Assembly (NCBI RefSeq): GCF_023701945.1
Contig: NZ_JABAEF010000004.1
Coordinates: 1 to 64,000 of the forward strand
Origin: Rhizobium sp. CG5
GTDB lineage: Bacteria; Pseudomonadota; Alphaproteobacteria; Rhizobiales; Rhizobiaceae
Reading direction: 5' to 3'
Length of the DNA: 64,000 nt
A program made the position numbers and the translations under genes. The notes under the pieces were generated by a model. It did no database searches. It worked only from the letters and a program-made list of their open reading frames with translations, and was not told the DNA's origin. This document shows, one piece after another, positions 26,176 to 35,425 of the stretch (position 1 is its first letter; each line of letters opens with the position of its first letter).

Positions 26176-27411
26176 ATGGGTATCCGCACATATTGGATTG
26201 CTGTCGCAACGGCGCTTGCAACGAGTACTTCGCTCTTCGCGCTCGGCGCGCAAGCAGGCGACGTCAAGCTGACGCTGTGGTCGCTCGACCGCGACATTCA
26301 GCCTGCCCCCAATCTTATCAAGGAATTCAACGCCCTGAACAACGGCATCGAAATCGAGTATCGCCAGATCCAGTTCGATGACGTCGTCAGCGAAGCGATG
26401 CGGGCCTATTCGACCGGCAACGCACCCGACATCATCACGATCGACAATCCCAATCATGCAATGTTCGCTTCGCGAAACGCCTTTCTTGATCTCACCGATA
26501 TGATTGCCAAATCGACGGCCATCAAGCCGGAGAATTATTTCCCCGGACCCCTCGCCTCAGCCACCTGGGACGGAAAACATTACGGCGTGCCGAAGGCTAC
26601 GAACACGATCGCGCTCTATTACAACAAGGACCTGTTCAAGGCTGCCGGTCTCGATCCGGAAAAACCACCGCAAACCTGGGATGAATTGCTGGAAACCGCC
26701 AAGACGCTAACGGACCCGTCCAAGAGTGTTTATGGCATCACGTTCTCGGCTAAGGCCAACGAGGAAGGCACCTTCCAGTTTCTGCCTTGGGCGCAGATGG
26801 GCGGAGCCACCTACAAGTCCATCAATAGCGACGGTGCCGTCAGGGCGCTGACGGTCTGGAAGCAATTGTTGGACGGCAAAATGGCGTCTCCTGACACGCT
26901 GACGCGTAGTCAGTGGGATGCCACGGCAACTTTTAATGCGGGCAATGCCGCCATGGCCATTTCCGGCCCTTGGGAAATCGACCGCATGCTGGCGGATGCC
27001 AAGTTCGATTGGGGAACCGCGTTGTTGCCGGTGCCACAGCAAGGTGCCGAGCGTTCTTCCGCCATGGGCGACTACAACTGGGCGATTTTCTCCAACACCA
27101 AACATCCTGACGAGGCATTCAAGGCGCTGGAGTTCTTCGCCTCCAAGGACGTGACCATGTATCAGGATTTTGGCCAGATCCCGGCTCGCTCGGACCTGGC
27201 CATCCCATCAACGGGTAACGCGCGCAAGGACGCAGCTCTCAAGACCTTTGTGGAACAGCTGAAATACGCCAAGCCACGCGGTCCCTCACCGGAATGGCCG
27301 AAGATTTCCAAGGCAATTCAAGATGCCATCCAAGCGACGTTGACTGGCCAGATGGAGCCTAAGGCGGCGCTCGATCAGGCTGCCGAGAAGATCAAGCTCA
27401 TCGAAGGTTAA
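26176..27411 (+). CDS. Sugar ABC transporter substrate-binding protein, MalE/UgpB type
   Basis: 411-residue periplasmic protein with a Sec signal ([20 protein letters not shown], cleavage after AQA near 26). Family 1 features: [11 protein letters not shown] at the mature start, [52 protein letters not shown] with [12 protein letters not shown], and [16 protein letters not shown] 26176 has an AGGAGG site. It is separated from the permease genes by two RNA hairpins, which fits higher expression of the binding protein. Confidence 0.92.
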   Translation: MGIRTYWIAVATALATSTSLFALGAQAGDVKLTLWSLDRDIQPAPNLIKEFNALNNGIEIEYRQIQFDDVVSEAMRAYSTGNAPDIITIDNPNHAMFASRNAFLDLTDMIAKSTAIKPENYFPGPLASATWDGKHYGVPKATNTIALYYNKDLFKAAGLDPEKPPQTWDELLETAKTLTDPSKSVYGITFSAKANEEGTFQFLPWAQMGGATYKSINSDGAVRALTVWKQLLDGKMASPDTLTRSQWDATATFNAGNAAMAISGPWEIDRMLADAKFDWGTALLPVPQQGAERSSAMGDYNWAIFSNTKHPDEAFKALEFFASKDVTMYQDFGQIPARSDLAIPSTGNARKDAALKTFVEQLKYAKPRGPSPEWPKISKAIQDAIQATLTGQMEPKAALDQAAEKIKLIEG

Positions 27412-27436
27412 GGCTACGCTGCCGGCCTCAGGAGCC

Positions 27437-27505
27437 GATGGCATTCGTGCCATCCACCTTTTCCTCCCGGCGGAGCTGTCGCGTTCGTCAAGAGCAGACA
27501 GCTCC
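27437..27505 (+). other. Two intercistronic hairpins between binding-protein and permease genes
   Basis: GATGGCA-TTCG-TGCCATC (27437-27454) is a 7-bp stem capped by a stable TTCG loop. GGAGCTGTC (27472-27480) pairs with GACAGCTCC (27497-27505). Neither has a U-run, so they look like mRNA 3'-end stabilisers or partial attenuators rather than full terminators. Confidence 0.65.
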
Positions 27506-27528
27506 ATCCCGGCTCATATGGGGTTTCC

Positions 27529-28431
27529 ATGAAAAGGATACTTTCCAGCATCACGGATGGCCGCGGCTTCGACATCGGGCTCGTGGCAATTCCCTTTGGC
27601 TTCCTGTTTCTTCTCGCGGGATTGCCCTTGCTCTACAATATCCTGATGAGCTTTCAGGAAGTGGACATGTTCAGTCTGGGAAGCATCATCAGGCCGTTCG
27701 TCGGCTTCAAGAATTACGTCGACCTTTTCAAACAGCCTGAAACCCTGCCTATTCTCTACAACACCGTTATCTTCGTGGTCGGCTCGATTGCCGGCCAGTT
27801 TCTCATCGGGTTTGGCCTTGCACTGTTTTTCTGGATCAATTTTCCAGGATCGTCGTGGCTGCGAGGACTGTTTCTGGTCTCCTGGGTCATGCCGGGTCTG
27901 GTCGTCGGTGCAATCTGGAACTGGATACTCTCGGGGGATTTTGGCGTCCTCAACTTCTTTCTGCGTGAAAGCGGCCTGATTGACAGCAATATCTTTTGGC
28001 GCTCCGACCCCGATTTCTCTCTGTGGGCCGTCATCCTTGCCAATATCTGGCTCGGAACCTCCTTCAACATGATCCTTCTCTCCGTCGGTCTTTCCGCCAT
28101 TCCCGGCGATCTCTATGAAGCCGCTGAGCTGGACGGAGCGAACGCCTGGCAGCGCTTCTGGACGATCACCCTGCCGATGATGCGCTCCACCATCGGCGCA
28201 ATCATTTCGCTCGGGCTGATCTTCACTCTGCAGCAATTCGATCTGTTCGCCGCGATCACCGATGGCGGACCGAACAACTCATCCAACGTCGCCCAATACT
28301 GGGCTTGGGACCTGTCCTTCCGGCAATACGACTTTGGCAAAGGCGCGACGATCTCGGTCATCATGACCGTGTTCGTGATGTTTGCGGCGATCGTCTATGT
28401 GCGCTCGACCCGTCATGAGGTGCGCGGATGA
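27529..28431 (+). CDS. Sugar ABC transporter permease, MalF/UgpA type
   Basis: 300-residue inner-membrane permease with six helices, the first being VAIPFGFLFLLAGLPLLYNI. The EAA loop is YEAAELDGANAWQRFWTITL (about 202-221), the contact point for the ATPase. Its stop overlaps the start of the second permease (ATGA). Confidence 0.92.
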   Translation: MKRILSSITDGRGFDIGLVAIPFGFLFLLAGLPLLYNILMSFQEVDMFSLGSIIRPFVGFKNYVDLFKQPETLPILYNTVIFVVGSIAGQFLIGFGLALFFWINFPGSSWLRGLFLVSWVMPGLVVGAIWNWILSGDFGVLNFFLRESGLIDSNIFWRSDPDFSLWAVILANIWLGTSFNMILLSVGLSAIPGDLYEAAELDGANAWQRFWTITLPMMRSTIGAIISLGLIFTLQQFDLFAAITDGGPNNSSNVAQYWAWDLSFRQYDFGKGATISVIMTVFVMFAAIVYVRSTRHEVRG

Positions 28432-29255
28432 CCGAAACCAGCCGAAACCGCCTGATGCTCGCTATCGCCCTCATCATGGCGGCGGTCTATCTTTTTCCGC
28501 TTTACTGGATGTACATCACGGCACTGAAAACCGGCTCGGAGATGTTCGCCACCCCGCCGAGCTTCTGGCCATCGACAGCGCAGTGGAACACCTTCGTCTA
28601 TGTCTGGGAAAGCCGGAATATGGGCCGCTATCTGTGGAACTCGACCTTCATCGCCTTCGGCTCGGTGGCGCTGATCGCCGTTCTCGGAACCGGCTGCGCC
28701 TATGTGCTGGCGCGTTACCGCAACGGCTGGGTGGATGTGGGCCTTTTCCTCATTCTGATGCTACAGGTTTTGCCCGCGTCCTTGATGATCACCCCGATCT
28801 TTGTCGGGTTTTCACAGGTCGGATTGCTGGACTATCCGCGCATTGCCGTCATTCTGGCAATTGCGGCAAAGAGCATGCCGTTCTTCGTGGTGCTGGTGCG
28901 GGCGACCTTCATGGCGGTGCCAATGGAGCTTGAGGAGGCCGCATTGGTCGATGGCAACTCCCGCATCGGCGCTTTTTTCCACATTGTGCTGCCGCTTGCC
29001 CGGAACGGCATTCTTGTCAGCGCCATTCTCATCTTCATGCAGGCATTCGGAGAATTCGTTTATTCGAAATCGATGATTCAGGACATCGAATTGCAGCCCG
29101 CAAGCGTCGGTCTCAACTCGTTCATGGGGCCAAACACCAGCGAATGGAACAACATAATGGCCTATGCGACCATGTATGTGACGCCGATCCTTGCGATTTT
29201 CGTGCTCTTGCAGCGCCGTATCGTTTCCGGACTCACATCGGGAGCTCTCAAATGA
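28428..29255 (+). CDS. Sugar ABC transporter permease, MalG/UgpE type
   Basis: 275-residue inner-membrane permease, six helices (first LAIALIMAAVYLFPLYWMYI), EAA loop LEEAALVDGNSRIGAFFHIV (about 165-185). Starts within the stop of the MalF-type gene and ends overlapping the ATPase start. Confidence 0.92.
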   Translation: MTETSRNRLMLAIALIMAAVYLFPLYWMYITALKTGSEMFATPPSFWPSTAQWNTFVYVWESRNMGRYLWNSTFIAFGSVALIAVLGTGCAYVLARYRNGWVDVGLFLILMLQVLPASLMITPIFVGFSQVGLLDYPRIAVILAIAAKSMPFFVVLVRATFMAVPMELEEAALVDGNSRIGAFFHIVLPLARNGILVSAILIFMQAFGEFVYSKSMIQDIELQPASVGLNSFMGPNTSEWNNIMAYATMYVTPILAIFVLLQRRIVSGLTSGALK

Positions 29256-30322
29256 CCAATCAAATCGAACTATCGGGCGTCAACAAATATTACGGCGCCT
29301 ACCACGCGCTCAAGGACATTGACCTCACCATTCGCAAAGGTGCCTTCGTTGCCCTTGTGGGACCATCCGGGTGTGGCAAGTCTACGTTGCTTCGCTCACT
29401 CGCAGGGCTTGAATCGATCTCCACAGGCGATCTCGTGATCGCTGGTGAGCGAATGAACAACGTGCCGCCGCGCAAGCGGGATCTGGCGATGGTGTTCCAG
29501 TCCTATGCGCTCTATCCACACATGACGGTTGAGGAAAACCTGACCTATAGCCTGCGCATCCGCGGTACCAAAAAGGCGGAGGCGAAGAAAGCGGCCGAGG
29601 ATGTGGCATCCATCACAGGCCTTTCGAACCTGTTGCATCGATATCCTCGCGAGCTTTCCGGCGGACAAAGACAGCGCGTGGCGATGAGCCGAGCCATTAT
29701 CCGCAACCCCAAGGCCTTCCTGTTCGACGAGCCTTTGTCCAACCTCGACGCTGCCTTGCGCGTCCATATGCGCAAGGAAATCAGAGCGCTGCATGACCGG
29801 CTCGGGGCAACTTCGGTTTATGTCACGCATGACCAAATCGAAGCGATGACGATGGCCGATCATGTCGTGGTCATGCGCCAAGGCGTGATCGAGCAGCAGG
29901 GGCAACCGCTTGCGCTTTACGACCGGCCCGTAAATCGTTTCGTGGCCGGATTCATCGGTTCGCCGGCCATGAACTTCATTCCGGCTACGGCAAGCCCAGA
30001 CGGAAAAAGCCTCATTCTTGATCTTGGCCGGCCTCAGATCATTGGTCTGGACCGTGCCATTCCTGCCAATCGCCAACTCGTAGTCGGTTTGCGTCCCGAA
30101 CATCTCAACATTGCAGAAGACGGCAAAGGGGCACTACAAGTGCCTGTCAGTCTCGTTGAATCGACCGGCTCCGTGACGTACATCACCACCGCGACGATGC
30201 CAGAATGTGTCGTGGTCATGAACGGACGTACCTGCATAACCGGCGGCCAGACCATCGGACTTGATTTCCAACAGGAACATATTCATCTGTTCGACGCGGA
30301 CACGAATATGCGGATTGAATGA
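29252..30322 (+). CDS. Sugar ABC transporter ATP-binding protein, MalK/UgpC type
   Basis: 356-residue ATPase of the CUT1 class. Walker A GPSGCGKST (about 37-45), Q-loop AMVFQSYALYPH, signature LSGGQRQRV (about 135), Walker B FLFDEPLSNLD, and a C-terminal TOBE domain with VGLRPEHL (about 285). ATG 29252 lies in an ATGA overlap with the permease stop. It completes the importer; no enzyme genes follow it. Confidence 0.93.
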   Translation: MTNQIELSGVNKYYGAYHALKDIDLTIRKGAFVALVGPSGCGKSTLLRSLAGLESISTGDLVIAGERMNNVPPRKRDLAMVFQSYALYPHMTVEENLTYSLRIRGTKKAEAKKAAEDVASITGLSNLLHRYPRELSGGQRQRVAMSRAIIRNPKAFLFDEPLSNLDAALRVHMRKEIRALHDRLGATSVYVTHDQIEAMTMADHVVVMRQGVIEQQGQPLALYDRPVNRFVAGFIGSPAMNFIPATASPDGKSLILDLGRPQIIGLDRAIPANRQLVVGLRPEHLNIAEDGKGALQVPVSLVESTGSVTYITTATMPECVVVMNGRTCITGGQTIGLDFQQEHIHLFDADTNMRIE

Positions 30323-30324
30323 TC

Positions 30325-30515
30325 GAAACGTAGGCAAGCACAAGGATATCTTCCGTCTTTGCCGCAAGCGGTTTCTCGACGAACTGGGGACGCCGTCCTG
30401 ACTTCGGGTTCAAGGATGCGCAGGCGTCGCGGGTAGATCGACCGAGCCGGTTAAGCCGCAGGACCACCAGTCCGAAGAACCAGCGCCCGATCGGCTCAAG
30501 ATGTCCGATGCCCAT
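30325..30515 (-). pseudogene. Serine recombinase (resolvase/invertase) fragment
   Basis: The minus strand of the convergent gap between the ATPase gene and the LacI gene encodes LVVLRLNRLGRSTRDA (near 30470-30420) followed by GRRPQFVEKPLAAKTEDILV, matching the resolvase core (DRLGRSTRD motif and the following FRSL..P..DTT region). The catalytic N-terminal serine and the C-terminal DNA-binding domain are absent. It is a short relic of a mobile element; nothing else is seen in this gap. Confidence 0.6.
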
Positions 30516-30534
30516 CTCCCGGAGCTAAACAGGG

Positions 30535-31593
30535 TCAGGAGTTGTCCTTCAACTCATCCAGCGGGCCTTCGAGAGCAGTGCGTGGCAGCACCAATTGAGA
30601 CTCGACGAGAACGATGTGAGACGCAGCCTCCGGCGTCTCCAGGAGCTCAAAGCCTTTCTCCAGCATCTCCGAAATATTCGGTCTGATCATGTAGACGGGG
30701 AACGGCAGGAAGGAGCCGAAAGGATCGTAGTCGAAGCAGCCGACGACGATGTCACCGAAGGCCTCTCCATCATGCTTGCCCATGAAGCGCAGCAGGCCCT
30801 CGAAGTTGATCGACGAGTTGATGAAGAAGCACCGCGGCAGCCGGCCGTGACGGTCGTAGAAGCGTTCGAAGGCAAGCGCCGTCATACTGGGCGAGTAGCC
30901 CGTACTCTCCGTGTCATTGCCTGCGAAGGTGCCGAAAGCTTCCGTCTTCGCCGCATGAAAGCCGATGGTGCGCTCGCGGCTTGCGTGGTCATCCCGCCCG
31001 CCAAACATATAGACATCATCCGGGCCCAGGGGCCCCGCCTGCTGGGCGTGACGGATGATGGCGGAGGTCAGGATCCTTGCCCCATGTCTGTTGTCGGAAA
31101 TGACGGAACAGGCCAACTCGCCCGGAAGGTCGATATTGACATGGGGCAGACCGGCCCGGACGCAGACCTTGTGCACGCCATCGGGGTCGGTTGCCCCTGC
31201 AATGAAAAGCGAATCGATCGAGTAGGAGACCAGGGACTCGACGGTGCGGCGCTCTTCGTCCGGATCACGGCGACCAGACACCACGACCGGCAAAAGCCCG
31301 CGCTTGCGGGCCTGCACCTCGAAGGTCTGCGCCATCGAGGAGAAGAAGCGGGTGTCGTAGACAGGCAAAAGCAGACCGGCCAGACCGGACCTCGAGCTTC
31401 TGAGGCCCCGGGCCTGCTGGTTGGCCGTGTATTTGTGCTCCTTGGCCAGGGACATGATCCTCTTGGCCGTTTCCTCCGAAATGCGGCGTTTGCGCCAGCT
31501 CCCGTTCAGGACGGCGCTGACCGTTGAAGCCGATGCGCCCGATTTGACCGAAAGGTCGTAAATCGTTGCCTTCTTCTGTTCTTTTTCTGACAT
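30535..31593 (-). CDS. LacI-family transcriptional regulator of the ketose operon
   Basis: 352-residue regulator. Helix-turn-helix at residues 9-35 (KATIYDLSVKSGASASTVSA, then VLNGSWRKRRISEETAKRI) and a sugar-binding effector domain beginning LAGLLLPVYDTRFFSS. ATG 31593 is divergent from the binding-protein gene at 31831; the intervening region carries a repeated ATCGATTGTGC motif that is the likely operator. It probably represses the allulose-type operon until the sugar is present. Confidence 0.9.
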   Translation of the reverse strand: MSEKEQKKATIYDLSVKSGASASTVSAVLNGSWRKRRISEETAKRIMSLAKEHKYTANQQARGLRSSRSGLAGLLLPVYDTRFFSSMAQTFEVQARKRGLLPVVVSGRRDPDEERRTVESLVSYSIDSLFIAGATDPDGVHKVCVRAGLPHVNIDLPGELACSVISDNRHGARILTSAIIRHAQQAGPLGPDDVYMFGGRDDHASRERTIGFHAAKTEAFGTFAGNDTESTGYSPSMTALAFERFYDRHGRLPRCFFINSSINFEGLLRFMGKHDGEAFGDIVVGCFDYDPFGSFLPFPVYMIRPNISEMLEKGFELLETPEAASHIVLVESQLVLPRTALEGPLDELKDNS

Positions 31594-31638
31594 GCCGGAA
31601 TCTCCCCGCTCCTGGCATCTTGTAGATGAGGGACCCTC

Positions 31639-31708
31639 TTGACGAAACCCCGCCCGGTGATAATGTAGCTGCACCATCGATTGTGCAAGAAAGAAATATC
31701 GATTGTGC
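31639..31708 (+). promoter_or_regulatory. Promoter with paired LacI-type operator motifs
   Basis: TTGACG (31639-31644) and TAATGT (31661-31666) form a candidate promoter. Directly after it, GCACCATCGATTGTGC (31671-31686) is a near-perfect dyad centred on ATCGAT. A second copy of ATCGATTGTGC starts at 31698, 22 bases from the first copy at 31676, i.e. about two helical turns, so two repressor dimers could bind the same face. Confidence 0.65.
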
Positions 31709-31830
31709 GGATGGTTCGCTTGAGGAGCGACGAGGGGGGCCTGTTCTGGGCTTGAGCAATTCGACCGCAGGGCACGATCTCCTGCCGGCATGCCTTTCCA
31801 CGTCAGGGGACAACAGAGGAGGAGAATCCT

Positions 31831-32811
31831 GTGAAGAAAATTTTTGCAGCCGCGCTTGGCGTTTCGCTGGCGCTTTTGGCATCCACGGCATCGTTTGCCG
31901 CCGAAACGAAGATCGGCGTCGTCGTCAAGATCGGCGGCATTCCGTGGTTCAATGCCATGGAAGCCGGCATCAAGGAGCAGAGCGCAAAGCTCGGCGTCAA
32001 TGGCTTCATGGTCGGCCCGACCAGCGCTGACCCGGCCCTTCAGGTGCGGGCCATCGAAGATCTGATTGCCCAGAAAGTCGATTTCATCGGCGTGGTGCCA
32101 AACGACTCCAAGGTTCTGGAGCCGGTTCTGAAGAAGGCCCAGGCCGCCGGTATCAAGGTCATCACCCATGAATCCCCCAATCAGGCCGGTGCCGACTGGG
32201 ATTTCGAACTGGCCTCCGCCAAAGGCTTCGGTGAAGCGCATGGCAAGCTGCTCGCCGAGAAGATGGGTGGCAAGGGCTCCTACGCGGTGTTCGTCGGTTC
32301 GCTGACCGTTCCGCTGCACAATGCCTGGGCTGATGCGGCGATCGCCTACATCAAGGCCAACTATCCGGACATGAAGCTCGTCGGCGATCGTTACGGCGTT
32401 GCCGAAGATCTCGACAAGAGCCGGTCGACCGCGCTAGACCTGATGTCGGCCAATCCTGATCTGGCAGGTTTCATGGCGTTCGGATCGCAGGGTCCGATCG
32501 GCGCTGGCCGCGCCGTCGAAGAGCGCCGCAAGGATGGCAAGGTCTTCGTTGTGGGTCCGTTCTCGCCCGGCCAGGGCGCCAAGCTGATCAAGAGCGGTGC
32601 TCTGACCGGCGGCTTCATGTGGAACCCGAAACAGGCCGGCGAAGTCTTCGTGACGCTTGCCGATCAGATTGCCAAGGGTCAGACCCCGAAAGCCGGTGAC
32701 ACGATCGACGGCCTCGGCACCATCAACCCGGAAGGCAATACCATCGTTGTCGATCAGCTCCTGAAGATCGACAAGGAGAGCATCGATAAGCTCGTGTCCA
32801 TGGGGCTCTGA
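31831..32811 (+). CDS. Sugar ABC transporter substrate-binding protein (ribose/fructose type)
   Basis: 326-residue periplasmic protein of the RbsB-like family. Signal peptide KKIFAAALGVSLALLASTAS, cleavage after FAA near 24. Mature features: TKIGVVVKIGGIPWFNAMEA, DPALQVRAIEDLIAQKVDFI, GVVPNDSKVLEPVLKKA and ITHESPNQAGADWDFELAS. The start is GTG 31831 behind GGAGGAG. First gene of the ketose operon; because downstream enzymes include a D-psicose 3-epimerase, D-allulose or a related ketose is the likely ligand. Confidence 0.9.
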   Translation: MKKIFAAALGVSLALLASTASFAAETKIGVVVKIGGIPWFNAMEAGIKEQSAKLGVNGFMVGPTSADPALQVRAIEDLIAQKVDFIGVVPNDSKVLEPVLKKAQAAGIKVITHESPNQAGADWDFELASAKGFGEAHGKLLAEKMGGKGSYAVFVGSLTVPLHNAWADAAIAYIKANYPDMKLVGDRYGVAEDLDKSRSTALDLMSANPDLAGFMAFGSQGPIGAGRAVEERRKDGKVFVVGPFSPGQGAKLIKSGALTGGFMWNPKQAGEVFVTLADQIAKGQTPKAGDTIDGLGTINPEGNTIVVDQLLKIDKESIDKLVSMGL

Positions 32812-32831
32812 TCCTCCCGGAGCCCGAGGAG

Positions 32832-32858
32832 GCTGCGCGGGCGCATGGCCCGTGCAGC
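32832..32858 (+). other. Intercistronic hairpin after the binding-protein gene
   Basis: GCTGCGCGGGC (32832-32842) pairs with GCCCGTGCAGC (32848-32858) over 11 bp with one G-U pair and loop GCATG, followed by TTCTTTCC. It may attenuate or stabilise the transcript so that the binding protein exceeds the downstream ATPase. Confidence 0.65.
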
Positions 32859-32925
32859 TTCTTTCCGTCAAGCCATACATCAATCGGCCGGGGATCAGCC
32901 TGGTCAGACGAGGAAACACACCATC

Positions 32926-34416
32926 ATGAGTGTAGAGCCGCTCCTCTCCCTGAAGGATGTCAAGGTCACGTTCGGTGGGGTCCGTGCCCTCAAGGGCGTG
33001 TCCTTCGAAGTCAATCCGGGCGAGGTCCATTGCCTCGCCGGCGAAAACGGGTGTGGCAAGAGCACGCTCATCAAGGTCATCACCGGCGTCTACAAGCCTG
33101 AAGATGGTGCCGAGATCATCTTCGACGGCAAGCCGATCTCCGCGATGACGCCGACGCTGGCCCAGTCGCTGGGCATTCAGGTGATCTGGCAGGACCTGGC
33201 GCTGTTCGGAGAGATGTCCGTCGCCGAAAACATCGGCTTTCAGCTGGCGGTCAACGGCAAGTATGGCCTCATCGACAAACGTGCCATCGCTCAAGCAGCA
33301 GAAAAGGCGCTCGCACGGCTTGGCGTCAGCCTCGACATCCACAGGCCGCTCAAGGAACTGGCCATCGCGCAGCGCCAGATCGTGGCGATTGCCCGCGCCC
33401 TGGTGGGTGAAGCGCGTCTCGTCTTCATGGACGAGCCGACCGCATCGCTGACCCAGTCGGAAGCAGATTACCTGATCGAGATCGTCCGCAATCTGTCGGC
33501 GTCAGGTGTCGCTGTCGTCTTCGTGTCCCACCGCCTGGCCGAAGTATTGGAGATCTCCGATCGCATCACCGTTCTGCGGGATGGTGCGCTGGTGGGCGTC
33601 TATCCCGTCGAGGGCATGACACAGTCGCGGGTGACCGAGCTGATGACAGGCCGCAATTTCGATAGCGGCGTCATTGCCGGCGATCATGATCAGGCACCGG
33701 TTGTTCTTTCGGTCAGGAACCTCACCCGGCACGGTGAATTCAGCAACGTCTCCTTTGACCTGCGGCGTGGCGAAACTCTGGGGATCACCGGCCTCTTGGG
33801 CGCCGGGCGAACAGAGCTTGCGCTGACGCTGTTCGGCATGCACCGCCCCCATGAAGGCGAAATCCTCCTGGAGGGGCAGAAGGTCAGCTTTACCTCCAAC
33901 CGGGATGCCATCGCGGCAGGTGTGGCGTATCTGTCCGAGGACCGGCTGTCGCTCGGCCTCAACCAGCCGCAATCCATTGCCGATAATCTCGTCATGGCGT
34001 CGCTCGACCGGATACTCTCGGGCGGTCTTTTGTCCCCGACCAAGAAGGCGGCCGTCGTCTCTCACTGGATCTCGGAGCTCGGAGTCAAGATCGGCACGCC
34101 GCAGGATCCGATCCGAACCCTTTCCGGCGGCAACCAGCAACGTGTTGCCATCGCCAAATGGCTGGCGATCGGCCCCAAGATCCTGATCCTCGATGCCCCG
34201 ACCGTGGGCGTCGATGTGGGAGCGAGAGCCGGCATTTTTGAGATCGTCCGGAAACTCGCTGCCGAAGGCCTTGCGATCATCATCATCTCCGATGAGCCGC
34301 CGGAAGTTTATTTCAACGCCGATCGGATCGTCCACATGGCGGAGGGTCGTTTCCAGACAACCTACGACCCGCGCAGCACGTCGCTTACCGAACTGGAGAC
34401 CGCCGTCTATGCGTAG
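32926..34416 (+). CDS. Sugar ABC transporter ATP-binding protein, RbsA type
   Basis: 496-residue protein with two tandem ATPase domains of the CUT2 class. First: Walker A GENGCGKST (about 38-46), Walker B LVFMDEPTASLT (about 165). Second domain from about 255: degenerate Walker A LLGAGRTELA, signature LSGGNQQRVAIAKWL (about 400) and DAPTVGVDVGAR. ATG 32926 is preceded by GAGGAAAC. Overlaps the permease gene by 8 bases. Confidence 0.92.
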   Translation: MSVEPLLSLKDVKVTFGGVRALKGVSFEVNPGEVHCLAGENGCGKSTLIKVITGVYKPEDGAEIIFDGKPISAMTPTLAQSLGIQVIWQDLALFGEMSVAENIGFQLAVNGKYGLIDKRAIAQAAEKALARLGVSLDIHRPLKELAIAQRQIVAIARALVGEARLVFMDEPTASLTQSEADYLIEIVRNLSASGVAVVFVSHRLAEVLEISDRITVLRDGALVGVYPVEGMTQSRVTELMTGRNFDSGVIAGDHDQAPVVLSVRNLTRHGEFSNVSFDLRRGETLGITGLLGAGRTELALTLFGMHRPHEGEILLEGQKVSFTSNRDAIAAGVAYLSEDRLSLGLNQPQSIADNLVMASLDRILSGGLLSPTKKAAVVSHWISELGVKIGTPQDPIRTLSGGNQQRVAIAKWLAIGPKILILDAPTVGVDVGARAGIFEIVRKLAAEGLAIIIISDEPPEVYFNADRIVHMAEGRFQTTYDPRSTSLTELETAVYA

Positions 34417-35425
34417 GCTGATTCTCAATCATACGACCGAATTCATTCTTCTGGCGGTCACGATCCTGCTGTGCATCGGCCTGTCTTTTGGCACGGACCG
34501 GTTTCTGACGATATCCAACGCCTTCGACGTCCTGAACGTCTCAGCCGTCAACATCATTTTCGCGGTCGGGCTTCTGGTTGTCTTGATCTCGGGCGGCATC
34601 GACATCTCCTTCGCCGTGGCAGCGTCCGTGGTGCAGTATGTCACGGTTCTGGCACTGACCGCGCTCGGCGGCGGCAATTGGGCGGAAGGTTTTCTGATCG
34701 CCGGCGCCGTCGGCATCAGCCTTGGTCTGGTCAATGCCCTGCTGATCTATCGGTTCCAGATCATTTCGATCGTCGCCACCATCTCGACCTTCAACATCTT
34801 CTTCGGCCTGCTGATGTTCTTCACCAAAGGCGTGTCGATCTACAATCTGCCGGACTGGCTCTCCACCCGTGTGGTGTTCTACGAGCGTGAAATGGCAGAC
34901 GGTTCCTGGGTGGAACTCACGCTGCCGGTCGTCGTGATGATCCTGTGCTGCCTTGCGACCTCGTTCATGATCTCGCGGACGACGACCGGCCGCAAGCTCT
35001 ATGCCTTTGGCGACAACCCGGAAGGCGCACGCCGCTTCGGCATCAATATCGGCGCGATGCACTATATCTCGTTCGGCTGGCTGGGCCTGATGGCCGGCAT
35101 TGCCGGTCTCATGCAGGCCCATTACGCCCAGGAAGTCGTGCCCAATGCCCTGTACGGACGCGAACTCGATGTTCTGGCCGCCACGGTTCTCGGCGGTGCT
35201 CGCCTCGGCGGCGGCAAGGGCTCGGTCCTTGGATGTGTTCTCGGCGTCCTTCTGGTCGCCATTACGCAAAACGGCCTCAACCTCATCGGCGTCTCTCCGT
35301 TCGCCTTCAAGATGATCGTCGGCGCCATCATCCTCACCGCCATCGTGCTGTCCTCGGCGAGGCTCGACACGCTGTTGCCGGAGGCTCTGAAGAGCTCCGC
35401 GAAAAAGGGGAGCAAGCGCTCATGA
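34409..35425 (+). CDS. Sugar ABC transporter permease, RbsC type (first)
   Basis: 338-residue inner-membrane permease with 8-10 helices. Family text: FAVGLLVVLISGGIDISFA (about 50-68), TGRKLYAFGDNPEGARRFGI (about 195) and LDVLAATVLGGARLGGGKGS (about 255). Starts inside the ATPase gene end and its stop overlaps the second permease, showing tight coupling. Confidence 0.92.
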   Translation: MRRLILNHTTEFILLAVTILLCIGLSFGTDRFLTISNAFDVLNVSAVNIIFAVGLLVVLISGGIDISFAVAASVVQYVTVLALTALGGGNWAEGFLIAGAVGISLGLVNALLIYRFQIISIVATISTFNIFFGLLMFFTKGVSIYNLPDWLSTRVVFYEREMADGSWVELTLPVVVMILCCLATSFMISRTTTGRKLYAFGDNPEGARRFGINIGAMHYISFGWLGLMAGIAGLMQAHYAQEVVPNALYGRELDVLAATVLGGARLGGGKGSVLGCVLGVLLVAITQNGLNLIGVSPFAFKMIVGAIILTAIVLSSARLDTLLPEALKSSAKKGSKRS

